Shown here in pieces: positions 25,852 through 35,004 of a stretch of DNA of 64,000 nucleotides; the first letter of the stretch is position 1, and the number at the start of each line of letters is the position of its first letter. The notes under the pieces were generated by a model. That model was not told where the DNA came from. It did not search any database and saw only the letters and a program-made list of their open reading frames with translations. A program made the position numbers and the translations under genes. The DNA is from Mesorhizobium sp. M2A.F.Ca.ET.046.03.2.1 (GTDB lineage: Bacteria; Pseudomonadota; Alphaproteobacteria; Rhizobiales; Rhizobiaceae), in contig NZ_CP034449.1 in the NCBI RefSeq assembly GCF_003952425.1, forward strand, positions 7,242,001 to 7,306,000, given 5' to 3'.

Positions 25852-27367
25852 TTGGCGCTACGGATTGGCGGCGCTGTTCTCGATCTTGACCGGGGTACGC
25901 TCCGGCGCGACGGCGAGATTGTGCCCGTCCGGCCAAAAACCCTGGAACTGCTCGCCTTCCTGACGCGCAATCCCGGACGGGTGCTGAGCAAGGACGAGCT
26001 GTTGCAGGCCGTCTGGCCGGGCATCATCGTCACCGAGGACTCGCTCACGCAATCGATCCGCGACGCGCGCAAATCGATTGGCGACGAGGCGCAGGCGCTG
26101 ATCCGCACGGTGCCGCGCCGGGGCTACCTCTTCCAGCTTCCCGAGACCGAGGCCGCGCAGCCGCCGGCGGCGGCCGCGGCGCGGGCGGAGCCTACGGTGG
26201 CGGTGCTGCCGTTTGATGTGGACCCCGCCGACGCCACCGCCAAGGCATTGTTCGACGGCGCGGTCGAGGAAATCACCAACGCGCTTTCATACTTCAAGAC
26301 CGTCGCCGTGCTGGCGCGCCATTCCGCCTTCGCCCTGGCAGAGCATTCGCGCGAGGACATCCGGGCGACGGCGGAGCGGCTCGGCGCGGACTATATCACC
26401 GAAGGCCGCGTCGAAACCGCCGGGACGGAATACGGCGCGCGTGGTTCTGACCGAGACGGCATCGGGCCGGCGCGTCTGGTCGCAGAGCTTCACTTTTGCC
26501 ACGGCCGATATCTTCGCTTTCCAGACGATGGTGGCGCAGCGGATCGTGACGGCGCTGGTCGCCAACATCGAAAGCGCGGTGATGCGGCGCGGCCTGCCCG
26601 CGCCCGCCGCCAATGTCGAAGCCTATCTGCATTTCCTGCGCGGCAAGGAATTGCTGCGCAGCTATGGCGAAGGGATCAACCAGGCGGCTCGCGCGCATTT
26701 CCTCAAGGCGATCGAGCTCGATCCCCAATCAGGGCTGGCGCATGCCTATTTGGCCCTCGCCGAAGTGATTATCGGCGGCTATAACGACGCGCCGCGCGCC
26801 GTGCTCGACCAGGCGCGCGACCGGGCGCTGCATGCGATCGCGCTCAGCCCGGACGAGGCGCGCTGCCACCGCATGCTGGCGCTGACGCTTCTCTATCGCG
26901 GCCGCGACGAATACGACGCGGTCGAGAAGCACTTCGCCCGCGCGCTGGATCTCAATCCCTACGATGCAGACACGCTCGCCCAAACCGGCTTCTTCCGGGC
27001 GCTGCGCGGCGACGGCGAGGTTGGGCTCGCGCTGCTCGACAAGGCCGTCCAGCTCAATCCCATGCATCCGACCTGGTACTATTACGATCGAGGCGAAGCT
27101 CTGCTGGCGCTCGGGCGGTATCAGGAAGCGGCCGCGTCCTTCTCTTGTCTGCCCCGCAAGAGCGCCTGGCAATGGGCGCGGCTGGCCGCATGCCACGCAT
27201 TTGCCAGCGACCACGGGAAGGCGCTGGCCTGCGTCATCGAAGGTCGCGCCCTGGAGCCAGACCTCACCATCGCCCAGATCGTCCAGGACATGCGCATGGA
27301 ACGCGAAGAGGACCGCGAACGACTGCGTCGCGGGCTCGAACTCGCCGGCTGGGACACGGCCATCTAA
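25852..27367 (+). pseudogene. Winged-helix (OmpR/CadC-type) regulator with TPR domain, frameshifted
   Basis: The N-terminus is a winged-helix domain (LRRDGEIVPVRPKTLELLAF, VLSKDELLQAVWPGIIVTED, VPRRGYLFQLP). A TolB-like/cyclase-associated domain follows (VAVLPFDVDP ... RLGADYITEGRVETAGTEYG). The frame breaks near 26437 (GGCGCGCGTGG). The rest, from VVLTETASGRRVWSQSFTFA through TPR repeats to 27367, is in another frame, and one lost base explains it. TTG 25852 is the apparent start, but ATG 25812 in another frame may be the true one with a second indel. If intact it would be a cytosolic transcription factor. Confidence 0.7.
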
Positions 27368-27471
27368 AGCGCGTCGCGATCCTTGGGATTCGCTCCATGC
27401 GCTTTAGGTCTTTGATTTTACGCATGTCTTTATCCCGAAACCGGTTCCCACTTTCGGGAGACATGCTTTAA
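27364..27471 (+). repeat. Family C repeat, copy 2
   Basis: This is the same two-stem element as 19034-19141. Its first bases contain the TAA stop codon of the preceding TPR regulator, so the element may supply that gene's stop and 3' end structure. Confidence 0.8.
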
Positions 27472-27481
27472 GCATGTCCGG

Positions 27482-27901
27482 CTAGAAACTGATCTCGACC
27501 GCCGCGGCGCTTCGGCTGGCCTCGCCATGGAAGACCGCCTCGATGTTGTTGCCGTCGGGGTCGAGCAGGAAGCAGGCATAGTAGCCGGGATGGTAATGGC
27601 GCTCGCCCGGCGCGCCATTGTCCTTGCCGCCGGCGGCGAGCCCGGCCTGGTAGAAGGCATCGACCATGGCGCGGTCCTTCGCCTGGAAAGCCAGATGATG
27701 GCGGCCGGTGAGCACGCCGAGCGCGGCGCGGCTGTCGGCGCTGGAGACGAACAATTCGTCGGCCCAGAAATAATCCTGCGCCTCGCCGCCGATCGGGATG
27801 CCCAGCACCTCGAACAGGGCGCCATAGAAACGCCGGCTGGCCGCAAGGTCGCGCACCACGAGCTGGATGTGGTCGATGAGCCGGCCGCGATAGAGTTCCA
27901 T
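27482..27901 (-). CDS. VOC-superfamily (glyoxalase-like) protein
   Basis: The 139-residue single-module protein has paired beta-alpha-beta-beta-beta units. The likely metal ligands are His in IDHIQLVVRDL, His in HHLAFQAKD and Glu in DPDGNNIEAVFHG. ATG 27901 follows CAGGAG; the frame continues upstream without a better site. Such proteins act as lyases, dioxygenases or resistance proteins; the substrate is unknown. Confidence 0.85.
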   Translation of the reverse strand: MELYRGRLIDHIQLVVRDLAASRRFYGALFEVLGIPIGGEAQDYFWADELFVSSADSRAALGVLTGRHHLAFQAKDRAMVDAFYQAGLAAGGKDNGAPGERHYHPGYYACFLLDPDGNNIEAVFHGEASRSAAAVEISF

Positions 27902-27989
27902 GGGGGGCTCCTGCTGGTTGCTGCGGCTCAATCTAGAAGGGCCCGGTGCGTGGTCAAGACTGCTGACAGTTCGAGAGGCCGGCGGGACA

Positions 27990-28036
27990 GCGCCCCCCTA
28001 TGCCCTACCGGGCATCTCCCCCACTTGGGGGGAGAT
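27990..28036 (-). repeat. Family A repeat, copy A3
   Basis: This is a minus-orientation copy, preceded by GGCGGGACAGC, the same left flank seen at A6 and A8. Confidence 0.85.
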
Positions 28037-28094
28037 CAGCCTTCACGCGGCCTTTCGCCAATCGCCAACGCCGGGGGAAAAGCGCCAGCACGGG

Positions 28095-28148
28095 AACTGC
28101 CAATCTCCCCCGTCGTGGGGGAGATGTCCGGCAGGACAGAGGGGGGCG
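28095..28148 (+). repeat. Family A repeat, copy A4
   Basis: This plus copy forms an inverted pair with A3 across a 58-bp spacer containing CTTTCGCCAATCGCC. Nothing else is seen between 27902 and the transporter start at 28323. Confidence 0.85.
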
Positions 28149-28322
28149 AAGGAACGCGGCCTTTCCAGCAGTCCAATAATCGATAGCAAAAAACCAGATA
28201 AAAAATGCAACCGGATTTGTAGGATTGGCTCCCGCTTCGGCGTCCTTCGGACGCAAGCGGCCCGGTGGACTGGAAAAACCGTGCCGCATCAAACAGGATG
28301 CCTTACGGCATGGAGAAGAACC

Positions 28323-29531
28323 ATGAACCATTCCTATCGTTGGGTCATCGTCGCGGCCGGCGCGCTGATGACCTGTGTGGCGCTCGGCGCCATGTTCTCG
28401 CTGGCGATCTTCCTGGAGCCGATGTCGCTCGACACGAACTGGTCGCGCACCGGCATTTCCAGCGCCATGACCTTGAACTTCCTTGTGATGGGCCTCGGTG
28501 GCTTCGCCTGGGGCGCGATCTATGACCGGGTCGGCGCGCGGCCCGTGGTGCTTGCGGGCGCCGTGCTGCTCGGCCTGTCGCTGGTGGTGGCGAGCCGCGC
28601 CAATTCGCTCATCGTCTTCCAGCTCAGCTACGGCATCATCGTAGGCCTGGCCGCCAGCGCCTTCTTCGCGCCGATGATCGCGCTCACCACAGCCTGGTTC
28701 GACACCAACCGAAGCCTTGCCGTGTCGCTGGTCTCGGCCGGCATGGGCGTGGCGCCGATGACCATCTCGCCCTTCGCGCGTTGGCTGATCACCGCCTATG
28801 ACTGGCGCACCGCCATGTTCGATATCGGCGTCATGGCCTGGGTGCTGCTTTTGCCCGCCGTCTTGCTGGTGCGCCAGCCGCCGGCGGCGGTCGCGGCAAG
28901 CGACGGCACGTCGGCGCCCGCCGCCGACGGTCCCGGCATGAGCGTCGGCCAGGCGCTGCGCTCGCCGCAATTCATCGTGCTGGGGCTCACTTTCTTCGCC
29001 TGCTGCGCGGCTCATTCGGGCCCGATCTTCCACATGGTGAGCTATGCCATGTCCTGCGGTATCGCGCCGATGGCGGCCGTGTCGATCTACAGCGTCGAGG
29101 GCCTGGCCGGCCTTGGCGGACGCGTGCTCTACGGCGTGCTCGGCGACCGGCTGGGCGTGAAACCGGTGCTGGTCGCCGGGCTCGCGATCCAGGGGCTGGT
29201 GATCGCCGCCTACCTCGCCGTCGGCCGGATCGAGCAGTTCTACCTCCTGGCCGTCATCTTCGGCGCCACCTATGGTGGCGTGATGCCGCTCTACGCGGTG
29301 CTGGCGCGCGAATATTTCGGCCTGCGCATCATCGGCACGGTGCTTGGCGCGGCGACGCTGCTGTCCAGCCTCGGCATGTCGCTCGGACCGCTCGCCGGCG
29401 GCATGATCTACGACGCCACTGCCAGCTACCACTGGCTGTTCATCGGTTCCGCGCTGATCGGGCTGGGCGCCGCCGGCATCGCCATCGCCTTCCCGCCGCA
29501 GCCGAGCCGGCAGAAGCTGCAGATGGCGTGA
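28323..29531 (+). CDS. MFS transporter (OFA/monocarboxylate-like)
   Basis: The 402-residue protein has 12 predicted helices and the MFS loop-2/3 motif GAIYDRVGARPVVLAGA, repeated in the second half as YGVLGDRLGVKPVLVAG. It resembles oxalate/formate-antiporter-like carriers of organic anions. Start ATG 28323 comes after GAGAAGAACC. The last ~125 bp recur as a decayed fragment at 31621-31745. A perfect GC hairpin 13 bp after the stop probably ends transcription. Confidence 0.85.
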   Translation: MNHSYRWVIVAAGALMTCVALGAMFSLAIFLEPMSLDTNWSRTGISSAMTLNFLVMGLGGFAWGAIYDRVGARPVVLAGAVLLGLSLVVASRANSLIVFQLSYGIIVGLAASAFFAPMIALTTAWFDTNRSLAVSLVSAGMGVAPMTISPFARWLITAYDWRTAMFDIGVMAWVLLLPAVLLVRQPPAAVAASDGTSAPAADGPGMSVGQALRSPQFIVLGLTFFACCAAHSGPIFHMVSYAMSCGIAPMAAVSIYSVEGLAGLGGRVLYGVLGDRLGVKPVLVAGLAIQGLVIAAYLAVGRIEQFYLLAVIFGATYGGVMPLYAVLAREYFGLRIIGTVLGAATLLSSLGMSLGPLAGGMIYDATASYHWLFIGSALIGLGAAGIAIAFPPQPSRQKLQMA

Positions 29532-29544
29532 CGCCGGTAAGAAC

Positions 29545-29571
29545 GCGGCCGCCCGAAGAGCGGGCGGCCGC
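29545..29571 (+). terminator. GC-rich hairpin after the MFS gene
   Basis: GCGGCCGCCCG (29545-29555) pairs perfectly with CGGGCGGCCGC (29561-29571) around a 5-base loop. It lacks a T-tract but lies 13 bp after the stop. Confidence 0.55.
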
Positions 29572-29617
29572 TGCAACCGATACCCGCTGAAGCTCGAGCA
29601 CTCACCAGGCGGCGCGT

Positions 29618-29962
29618 TCAGGCCGACAGATTGTCCATCATCACCGGCGTGTGAGCGGAACCATCCGCGGACACGGTGTCGACCGCCCTCGCCCGCCGCT
29701 TCCAGGCCGTCAGCACGATAACCAGCGCGCAGCAGACGGCATTCAGCCAGTTGATCGCGGCCAGCATCGGGTCGTCGAGATTGACGCCGGCATAGAGGCC
29801 GGTGGTGGCGTTGGCGCCCGTCCACAGCAGCCAGGTCGTGTAGGAAATCGCCGAAGCGCCGTTCTCGTCGCGCGCCACGCGCAGGATCTGCGGCAGGTAA
29901 GAGACGACGCGCAGGCCGTTGAACAGGGTGAACAGACAGAAGGACAGATCGCCAAGCGTCAT
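29618..29962 (-). CDS. PQ-loop / SemiSWEET-like membrane protein
   Basis: The 114-residue protein has three predicted helices with PQ-loop-type sequences (LRVVSYLPQILRVARDENGA, then SYTTWLLWTGANATTGLYAG). Such proteins are half-transporters that dimerise to move sugars or other small molecules. ATG 29962 follows GGAGACG; the frame reaches 29995 without a ribosome site. It is divergent from the membrane protein at 30157, and a CRP-like site lies between them. Confidence 0.75.
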   Translation of the reverse strand: MTLGDLSFCLFTLFNGLRVVSYLPQILRVARDENGASAISYTTWLLWTGANATTGLYAGVNLDDPMLAAINWLNAVCCALVIVLTAWKRRARAVDTVSADGSAHTPVMMDNLSA

Positions 29963-30014
29963 TCGTGCGTCTCCAAGCCAGCCCGAATGCGGCATAGAAG
30001 GGAAAGCGCAATCG

Positions 30015-30036
30015 GCATGTGAGGCTGTTCACATGC
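30015..30036. promoter_or_regulatory. Perfect CRP/FNR-consensus-like site
   Basis: GCATGTGA-N6-TCACATGC (30015-30036) contains TGTGA-N6-TCACA, the classical CRP recognition sequence. It lies 53 bp upstream of the PQ-loop gene and 121 bp upstream of the 30157 gene, so it could control either. Whether a matching regulator exists in this genome cannot be seen here. Confidence 0.45.
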
Positions 30037-30156
30037 GCAACTTAAAAGTGCGCTTAGACTTTCGAAAGGTTACCGGCATGATCCGGCCGGAAGGTCTGGC
30101 TCCCGCATCCCGCCAGGCCTAACGTCGTGCCGGTCACGCCATCCGGAGACATCCAC

Positions 30157-31496
30157 ATGGCAAAGACGCTGGACAGCCTTCAAACGCTTTCGCGGGTGCT
30201 GCTGCTGCTCGCCGCGACGGTGATCGCGACCGCGGTGTCCTATCACCCGCCTTTCCGCTATTCGCGCGTGCTCGAGGGGCTGAACCGGCTCAATCGGCTC
30301 TATGACGAGTTGATTGGCGACATCGGGGCCAACGCAACGCAGGTTTATCGCGCGCAGCTTGCGCCCGCCTTCGCCAAGGCGCCCGCCGCGGAGGCGGAGG
30401 CCTTGAAGGCCATGGGATTCGTGCCGGAAATGCTTGCCGCCAGCGCAAATGGGCAAACCACCTCGATTCGTCTGACCAGCCCGGACCTGACGATGCTGGA
30501 GCTCAACGGGCTCGCCAATTCCAACTGGCCGGCAGTGTCCTACACGGTGCTTACACTCAATCCCGCGCAATTCGCCAAGTTCGTGGACGACGCGCAAAAC
30601 ATGCCGGCCTGGAACGGCCTGATCGCCGCGAAGGACCTGACGGTCGAGATTGGCGAGCCGGACCCGAAGACAGGGCTCTGCGATCTTGTCTTCCGCTCGG
30701 AAAGCTGGGAGCAACAGCGGCGCTCCAGCCTCGTCGCCAGCATCGGCTGTTCGGCGGCGACGGCGCAGGATGTGACGCCCTTGTGGCTCAATTTCTACGT
30801 CAGGGCGCAGAAGCAGCTCGGGCTGTTGTCCGACGGCGTGCAGATACCGCAGGATATCGCGCTCCTGCCGCGCTCGATAGCGCGCGACAAGCTCGCCACG
30901 CTGGCGACAGGCGAAACCGCCGAAGAGACCGGCGATGTGCTTGGCGCTAAGCTCGGCATCGCCGGCGTGCTCAACATCGGCCCGATCGTCATCATCGTCA
31001 TGCTCGCGATGATGCTCGGCCAGGCGCGTTGGGCCCGCACGCTTTCCGACAAGGATCCCGCCGAAAGCGCCTTCTGGTTCAGCCAGTTCCTGGGCTGGTC
31101 CTCATTCGGCTTCGTCGCCGCGCTTTGGGCGCTGCCTATCGTGGCCGCCGGCATGGCGACCGATGTCACCTATGTCGAGCCGCAGGAACTTCTCGACAAG
31201 CACTGGTACGATCCGGCGCTGATCAATTCGCAGAAATGGTTCATCGCCGCGCTCACGATCAGCTTCGTCCTGTCGACATGGCTGGCCATCGAGAACTGGA
31301 CGGGGGCGCGCGCATGGCAGGGACGCCTGAACACCGCCGCCGCGAAACCCGACGGGCCGAGGAGGCTGAAGACGAGCCGGCCGTGGTGATCCTGGAGAAC
31401 CAGGAGCTTGCCGTCAAGGCGCCTCCCCTGGCGCAGGAAGGTCCTCCCCCAAAGGCCCCGCAGCCCCGTACCAAACGTCGGCGATCGGCAAGCTGA
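30157..31496 (+). pseudogene. Multi-pass membrane protein of unknown function, 3' frameshift
   Basis: One TM near the N-terminus precedes a ~230-residue soluble region and three C-terminal helices (GPIVIIVMLAMMLGQ, FGFVAALWALPIVAAG, WFIAALTISFVLSTWLA). The frame stops at 31389. A convincing acidic continuation (EEAEDEPAVVILENQELAVK, then proline-rich PPPKAPQPRTKRR) runs in another frame to 31496. One missing G near 31353 would join them. The start is ATG 30157. I recognise no family. Confidence 0.55.
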
Positions 31497-31536
31497 AGAC
31501 ACCGCTCCGACGGCCATACGTCCGCCTGCCCGCTGG

Positions 31537-31620
31537 CACGGCCTCGCGCTCGCTCTCGTCGCGTTTCACCCGCTTGTCGGAGATCAGCACCATCGGGCTC
31601 GAGCCGTGTCGCAGGACGGC
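31537..31620 (+). repeat. Fragment matching the 3' end of the CPA2 antiporter gene
   Basis: About 84 bp align at high identity with 35028-35111, the last coding bases of the antiporter gene (read here on the plus strand), including the shared segment GTCGGAGATCAGCACCA. It is a stranded copy without a reading frame. Confidence 0.75.
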
Positions 31621-31745
31621 ATGACCTACGACGCCTATGCCAGCTACCACTGGCCGTCCATCGGCTCGGCTCTGCTCGGGCTCGGCGCCGCGGGCATCGC
31701 GATCGCCTTCCCGCCGCAGCCGGCTGAAGCTGCAGATGGCGTGAG
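31621..31745 (+). repeat. Fragment matching the 3' end of the MFS gene
   Basis: It aligns with 29403-29531 (ACGCC, GCCAGCTACCACTGG, GCCATCGCCTTCCCGCCGCA-type blocks). It follows the antiporter fragment without a gap. The ~40 bp after it are unassigned. Confidence 0.8.
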
Positions 31746-31894
31746 CGCATGACCGGCGGTCCCAAGCTGCGGGGCCGGCCCATCGCGCGAAATCCATTTG
31801 CGGGACGATGGCGAATGTGGAACTCTGAGCCAAGACGCCGCATCTGAATGGCCGGCTCCATGCCGGCGCGATCCGTGGTCCGGAGGGCATCACA

Positions 31895-32289
31895 GTGGCC
31901 GCAGGCTGGAAGCCGACGGCGGTCACTACGACTGCATCCAGGCGCTGGTGCGACACCCTCAGATCGATATCGACGCGCGCGCCGACTACAATGGCCGCAC
32001 GGCGTTGATCGAAGCGGCAGGGAACTGGCATCTCGATGCCGTCACGCTCCTGGTCGAGCATGGCGCGGACGTCAATGCGGCCGACAAGACAGGGCGAAAC
32101 AGCGCCCTCATCGAAGCCATCAAGGGGCGGCACTTCGCGGTTGCGCAGTATCTGCTCGATACCGGGAAGGTGAACTTCCTCAACAAGGACATGCGGCTCA
32201 ACGCGCTGATCTGGGCCGGCAGCGCCCGCAACGCCGAACTCATCGAGCAGCTGGACGCAGCGATCCACAGCTTCTTCGAAGGCAAGTGA
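31895..32289 (+). pseudogene. Ankyrin-repeat protein, deleted copy
   Basis: This copy matches the intact ankyrin gene at 33359-33994 from GGTCACTACGACTGC onward. It lacks the first ~240 bp after GGAAGCCGA, removing about two ankyrin repeats. A one-base loss (GCTTGG to GCTGG) also puts the GTG start out of frame. The remaining repeats (DIDARADYNGRTALIEAAGN, VEHGADVNAADKTGRNSALI) stay open to 32289. Non-coding homology continues upstream to about 31784. Confidence 0.75.
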
Positions 32290-32313
32290 ACCGCAGCCGT
32301 CGGCCTTGGACCG

Positions 32314-32610
32314 TCAGGCAGGAGCCACCCCTTCGAGGGCGATGATGCGTGTGTGGGCGCAGCGGAAACGGATTTGCTTCAGCCTCTCATACTCCGGTGA
32401 GTCGTACCACGCGGTGATCGCGGCCATGTCGGGAAACTCGATTATGACCAGGCGGTGCGGCTCCCAGTCGCCCTCGAGCACTCGCGTCGTGCCGCCGCGC
32501 GCGAGATAATGCCCGCCATAGCGAGCCTCGGTTGCCGGCACCTCCCGCCGGTACTCGTCGAACATGGCCATGTCAGTGACATCGACGTCTGCAATCAGAT
32601 AAGCGGCCAT
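32314..32610 (-). CDS. DUF1330 family protein, copy 1
   Basis: The 98-residue ferredoxin-like-fold protein (AAYLIADVDVTDMAMFDEYR, then RVLEGDWEPHRLVIIEFPDM) is nearly identical to the copy at 34019-34315. DUF1330 proteins are small cytosolic dimers related to the antibiotic-monooxygenase fold; their substrate is unknown. It is convergent with the deleted ankyrin copy. Confidence 0.88.
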   Translation of the reverse strand: MAAYLIADVDVTDMAMFDEYRREVPATEARYGGHYLARGGTTRVLEGDWEPHRLVIIEFPDMAAITAWYDSPEYERLKQIRFRCAHTRIIALEGVAPA

Positions 32611-32623
32611 CGAGCTCTCCCTC

Positions 32624-33156
32624 TCAGATCGTCTTCCACATCATCACGATCGGCACCGGCGCGCCGCCGGTGTCGTCGAAGATCCTCTTGCCCGGCTGGT
32701 AGCCGCATGCCCGGTAGAGCGGCTCTCCGGCCATAGTCGCGCCGAGCTCGACACGCCGGAAGCCTTCCTTCCGCGTTCCTCGCAAAGGGACAGGATGAGG
32801 CGGCCAACGCCGCGCCGCACGAAATCGGGATGCGTGTACATCGCCCTGACGCGCGCGGCGTCCCTGGCGGGATCGAGCAATGCCGCGCTGCGCCCGGGCG
32901 TCTTGTCGCCGCCGTACATGGTCGAGCGCCTGCTCCAGCCACCGCAGCCGGCGAGCGCTCCCGCGCAGGTCACGACAAAGTAGGTTCCGTCATCGATGAG
33001 CTGGGTGTCGAGGCCCATGATGGCGCGGCTGGATTCGATCTGGGCGTCATCGAGGAAGGGTTTTTGCAGCTCGGCGATCGCCAGCCCCATCAGCGCCGAA
33101 ATCCGTTCGATGTCGTCGCGGGTCGCTGTCCGGTACTGCAACTCCTGGCCGGCCAT
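32624..33156 (-). pseudogene. GNAT acetyltransferase, frameshifted near the C-terminus
   Basis: The first ~120 residues read as a GNAT (AVLDPAR-type core with YTHPDFVRRGVGRLILSLCE, the acetyl-CoA motif RRGVG). After EERGRK the expected ending, EGFRRVELGATMAGEPLYRA then CGYQPGKRIFDDTGG, is found in the third frame and stops at 32624. The break is near 32772 and a single-base loss explains it. It sits between the two ankyrin/DUF1330 copies. Confidence 0.75.
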
Positions 33157-33358
33157 TCGCGGAATGCCAAGCTCCTTTGGAAAGGGGCTATGTTATATTA
33201 GCATCCACTCAAATCAATGCCGAGCGGAGCCACGCGTTGGCTAGCGCGAAAATCCATTTGCCCGATGCCGGTTACTGTGGAACCTTCAGCCGGGGAAGCC
33301 GCAAACTGATAACTGCCGGCCTGCTGCCGGTACGAACCATGTTCCGGGGAACATTGCA

Positions 33359-33994
33359 GTGACGGCAAGCTTGGAAGCCGAAGACGCCAGAAATTGGTCC
33401 GACCTGCTGGTCGCAGCCGAGAAAGGCGACGCCGAGACCGTACGTGCCGAACTCGCGGCGGGGGCGGACATCAACCAGACCGACGAAGGCGGCTGGTCTG
33501 CGCTGCATCTTGCCGCCCACAATGCCCGCATGGCAGTGCTCGAAGCCTTGATCGCGCGGCCGGCGATCGACGTCAATTCCAGGAACAAATGGAAGAGCAC
33601 GCCTTTGAGCCTGGCCGCGGCCAAGGGTCACTACGACTGCATCCAGGCGCTGGTGCGACACCCTCAGATCGATATCGACGCGCGCGCCGACTATTATGGC
33701 CGCACGGCGTTGATCGAAGCGGCACGGAACGGGCATCTCGATGCCGTCACGCTGCTGGTCGAGCATGGCGCGGACGTCAATGCGGCCGACAAGACAGGGC
33801 GAAACAGCGCCCTCATCGAAGCCATCAAGGGGCGGCACTTCGCGGTTGCGCAGTATCTGCTCGAGACCAGGAAGGTGAACTTCCTCAACAAGGACATGCG
33901 GCTCAACGCGCTGATCTGGGCCGGCAGCACCCGCAACGCCGAACTCATCGAGCAGCTGGACGAAGCGATCCACAGGTTCTTCGAAGGCAAGTGA
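33359..33994 (+). CDS. Ankyrin-repeat protein
   Basis: The 211-residue cytosolic protein carries about five ankyrin repeats (DLLVAAEKGDAETVRAELAA, WSALHLAAHNARMAVLEALI, TPLSLAAAKGHYDCIQALVR and so on). It would mediate protein-protein binding. The start GTG 33359 follows CGGGGAACATTGCA. The preceding ~115 bp are shared with copy 1. It is convergent with the second DUF1330 gene. Confidence 0.85.
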   Translation: MTASLEAEDARNWSDLLVAAEKGDAETVRAELAAGADINQTDEGGWSALHLAAHNARMAVLEALIARPAIDVNSRNKWKSTPLSLAAAKGHYDCIQALVRHPQIDIDARADYYGRTALIEAARNGHLDAVTLLVEHGADVNAADKTGRNSALIEAIKGRHFAVAQYLLETRKVNFLNKDMRLNALIWAGSTRNAELIEQLDEAIHRFFEGK

Positions 33995-34018
33995 ACCGCA
34001 GCCGTCAGCCTTGGACCG

Positions 34019-34315
34019 TCAGGCAGGAGCCACTCCTTCGAGGGCGATGATGCGTGTGTGGGCGCAGCGGAAACGGATTTGCTTCAGCCTCTCATACTCC
34101 GGCGAGTCGTACCACGCGGTGATCGCGGCCATGTCGGGAAACTCGATAATGACCAGACGGTGCGGCTCCCAGTCGCCTTCAAGCACCCGCGTCGCACCGC
34201 CCCGCGCCAGATAGTGCCCGCCATAGCGGGCCTCGGTCGCCGGGACTTCGCGTCTGTACTCGTCGAACATGGCCATGTCGGTGATATCGACATCGGCAAT
34301 CAGATAGGCGGCCAT
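34019..34315 (-). CDS. DUF1330 family protein, copy 2
   Basis: The 98-residue protein differs from copy 1 at only a few residues (for example DITDMAM against DVTDMAM), so the duplication is recent relative to the deletion in the ankyrin partner. Gene order (ankyrin plus, DUF1330 minus) is kept in both copies. Confidence 0.88.
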   Translation of the reverse strand: MAAYLIADVDITDMAMFDEYRREVPATEARYGGHYLARGGATRVLEGDWEPHRLVIIEFPDMAAITAWYDSPEYERLKQIRFRCAHTRIIALEGVAPA

Positions 34316-34378
34316 CGTCGTTCTCCCGTTCTGATCGTTCCTTCCCAGTATATATTAGCAAATAATCATATATATGCT

Positions 34379-34942
34379 TCAACCCCGCGCCGCCACTCTC
34401 TTCTCAACCACCCAGCGGTGCTTACCGATCTGGCGATTGCGGCTGAAACCTTGGCGCTCGAACATCGCCAGCGTGCCGTTGTGCAGGAAGGCGCCGGCGA
34501 CGGTGCGCCCTTGTGCGTCCTCAGGATAGCTTTCCACCGTGCCACCGCCGAGACGACCGATCTCGGCCAGTGCGCCGGCAAGGGCTGCCGCGGCCACGCC
34601 CTTGCCGCGAAAGGCCTTGTCGGAGAAGAAGCAGGTGATGCGCCAGTCGGGCAACACCGCCTGCCCATCCTCGTATGCGCGCCGGTGCTTGATGCGCGGC
34701 AGTTCGCCGGTCGGCCCGAACTGGCACCAGCCGACACAAGCCGAACCATCGAAGACGAGCGCGGCATGCGTGCTGCCTTCGCGCACCCGCGCCTCCTTTG
34801 CCTCGCGATTGCCCACCGCGCCCGAACCCTTGGCGTGGAACGCCATGCACCAGCAGCCGCACCAAACGCCATTGTGCCGCTCGACCAGCGCGGCAAAATC
34901 CGGCCAGGTGGCCATGTCGAGAGGTTTTGTGCTGAAGCTCAT
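34379..34942 (-). CDS. GNAT-family acetyltransferase
   Basis: The 187-residue protein has GNAT features: the Cys-rich VWCGCWCMAFHAKG segment typical of a rhizobial subfamily, FFSDKAFRGKGVAAAALAGA with the R/KxxGxA acetyl-CoA motif, and FLHNGTLAMFERQGF near the end. ATG 34942 follows AAGGAGG. The acceptor is unknown. It is followed downstream by the tandem duplication zone and preceded by the antiporter gene. Confidence 0.85.
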   Translation of the reverse strand: MSFSTKPLDMATWPDFAALVERHNGVWCGCWCMAFHAKGSGAVGNREAKEARVREGSTHAALVFDGSACVGWCQFGPTGELPRIKHRRAYEDGQAVLPDWRITCFFSDKAFRGKGVAAAALAGALAEIGRLGGGTVESYPEDAQGRTVAGAFLHNGTLAMFERQGFSRNRQIGKHRWVVEKRVAARG

Positions 34943-35004
34943 CAACGCCTCCTTGCGCAGCAAGATAACCGATCCAGGCCGACTTTGAAGCGAGGGCTCT
35001 CCCT

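Noticed and set aside
28005..30032. 675-codon minus-strand frame across the MFS and PQ-loop genes
   Set aside because: It spans repeats and overlaps two well supported genes; no recognisable domain.
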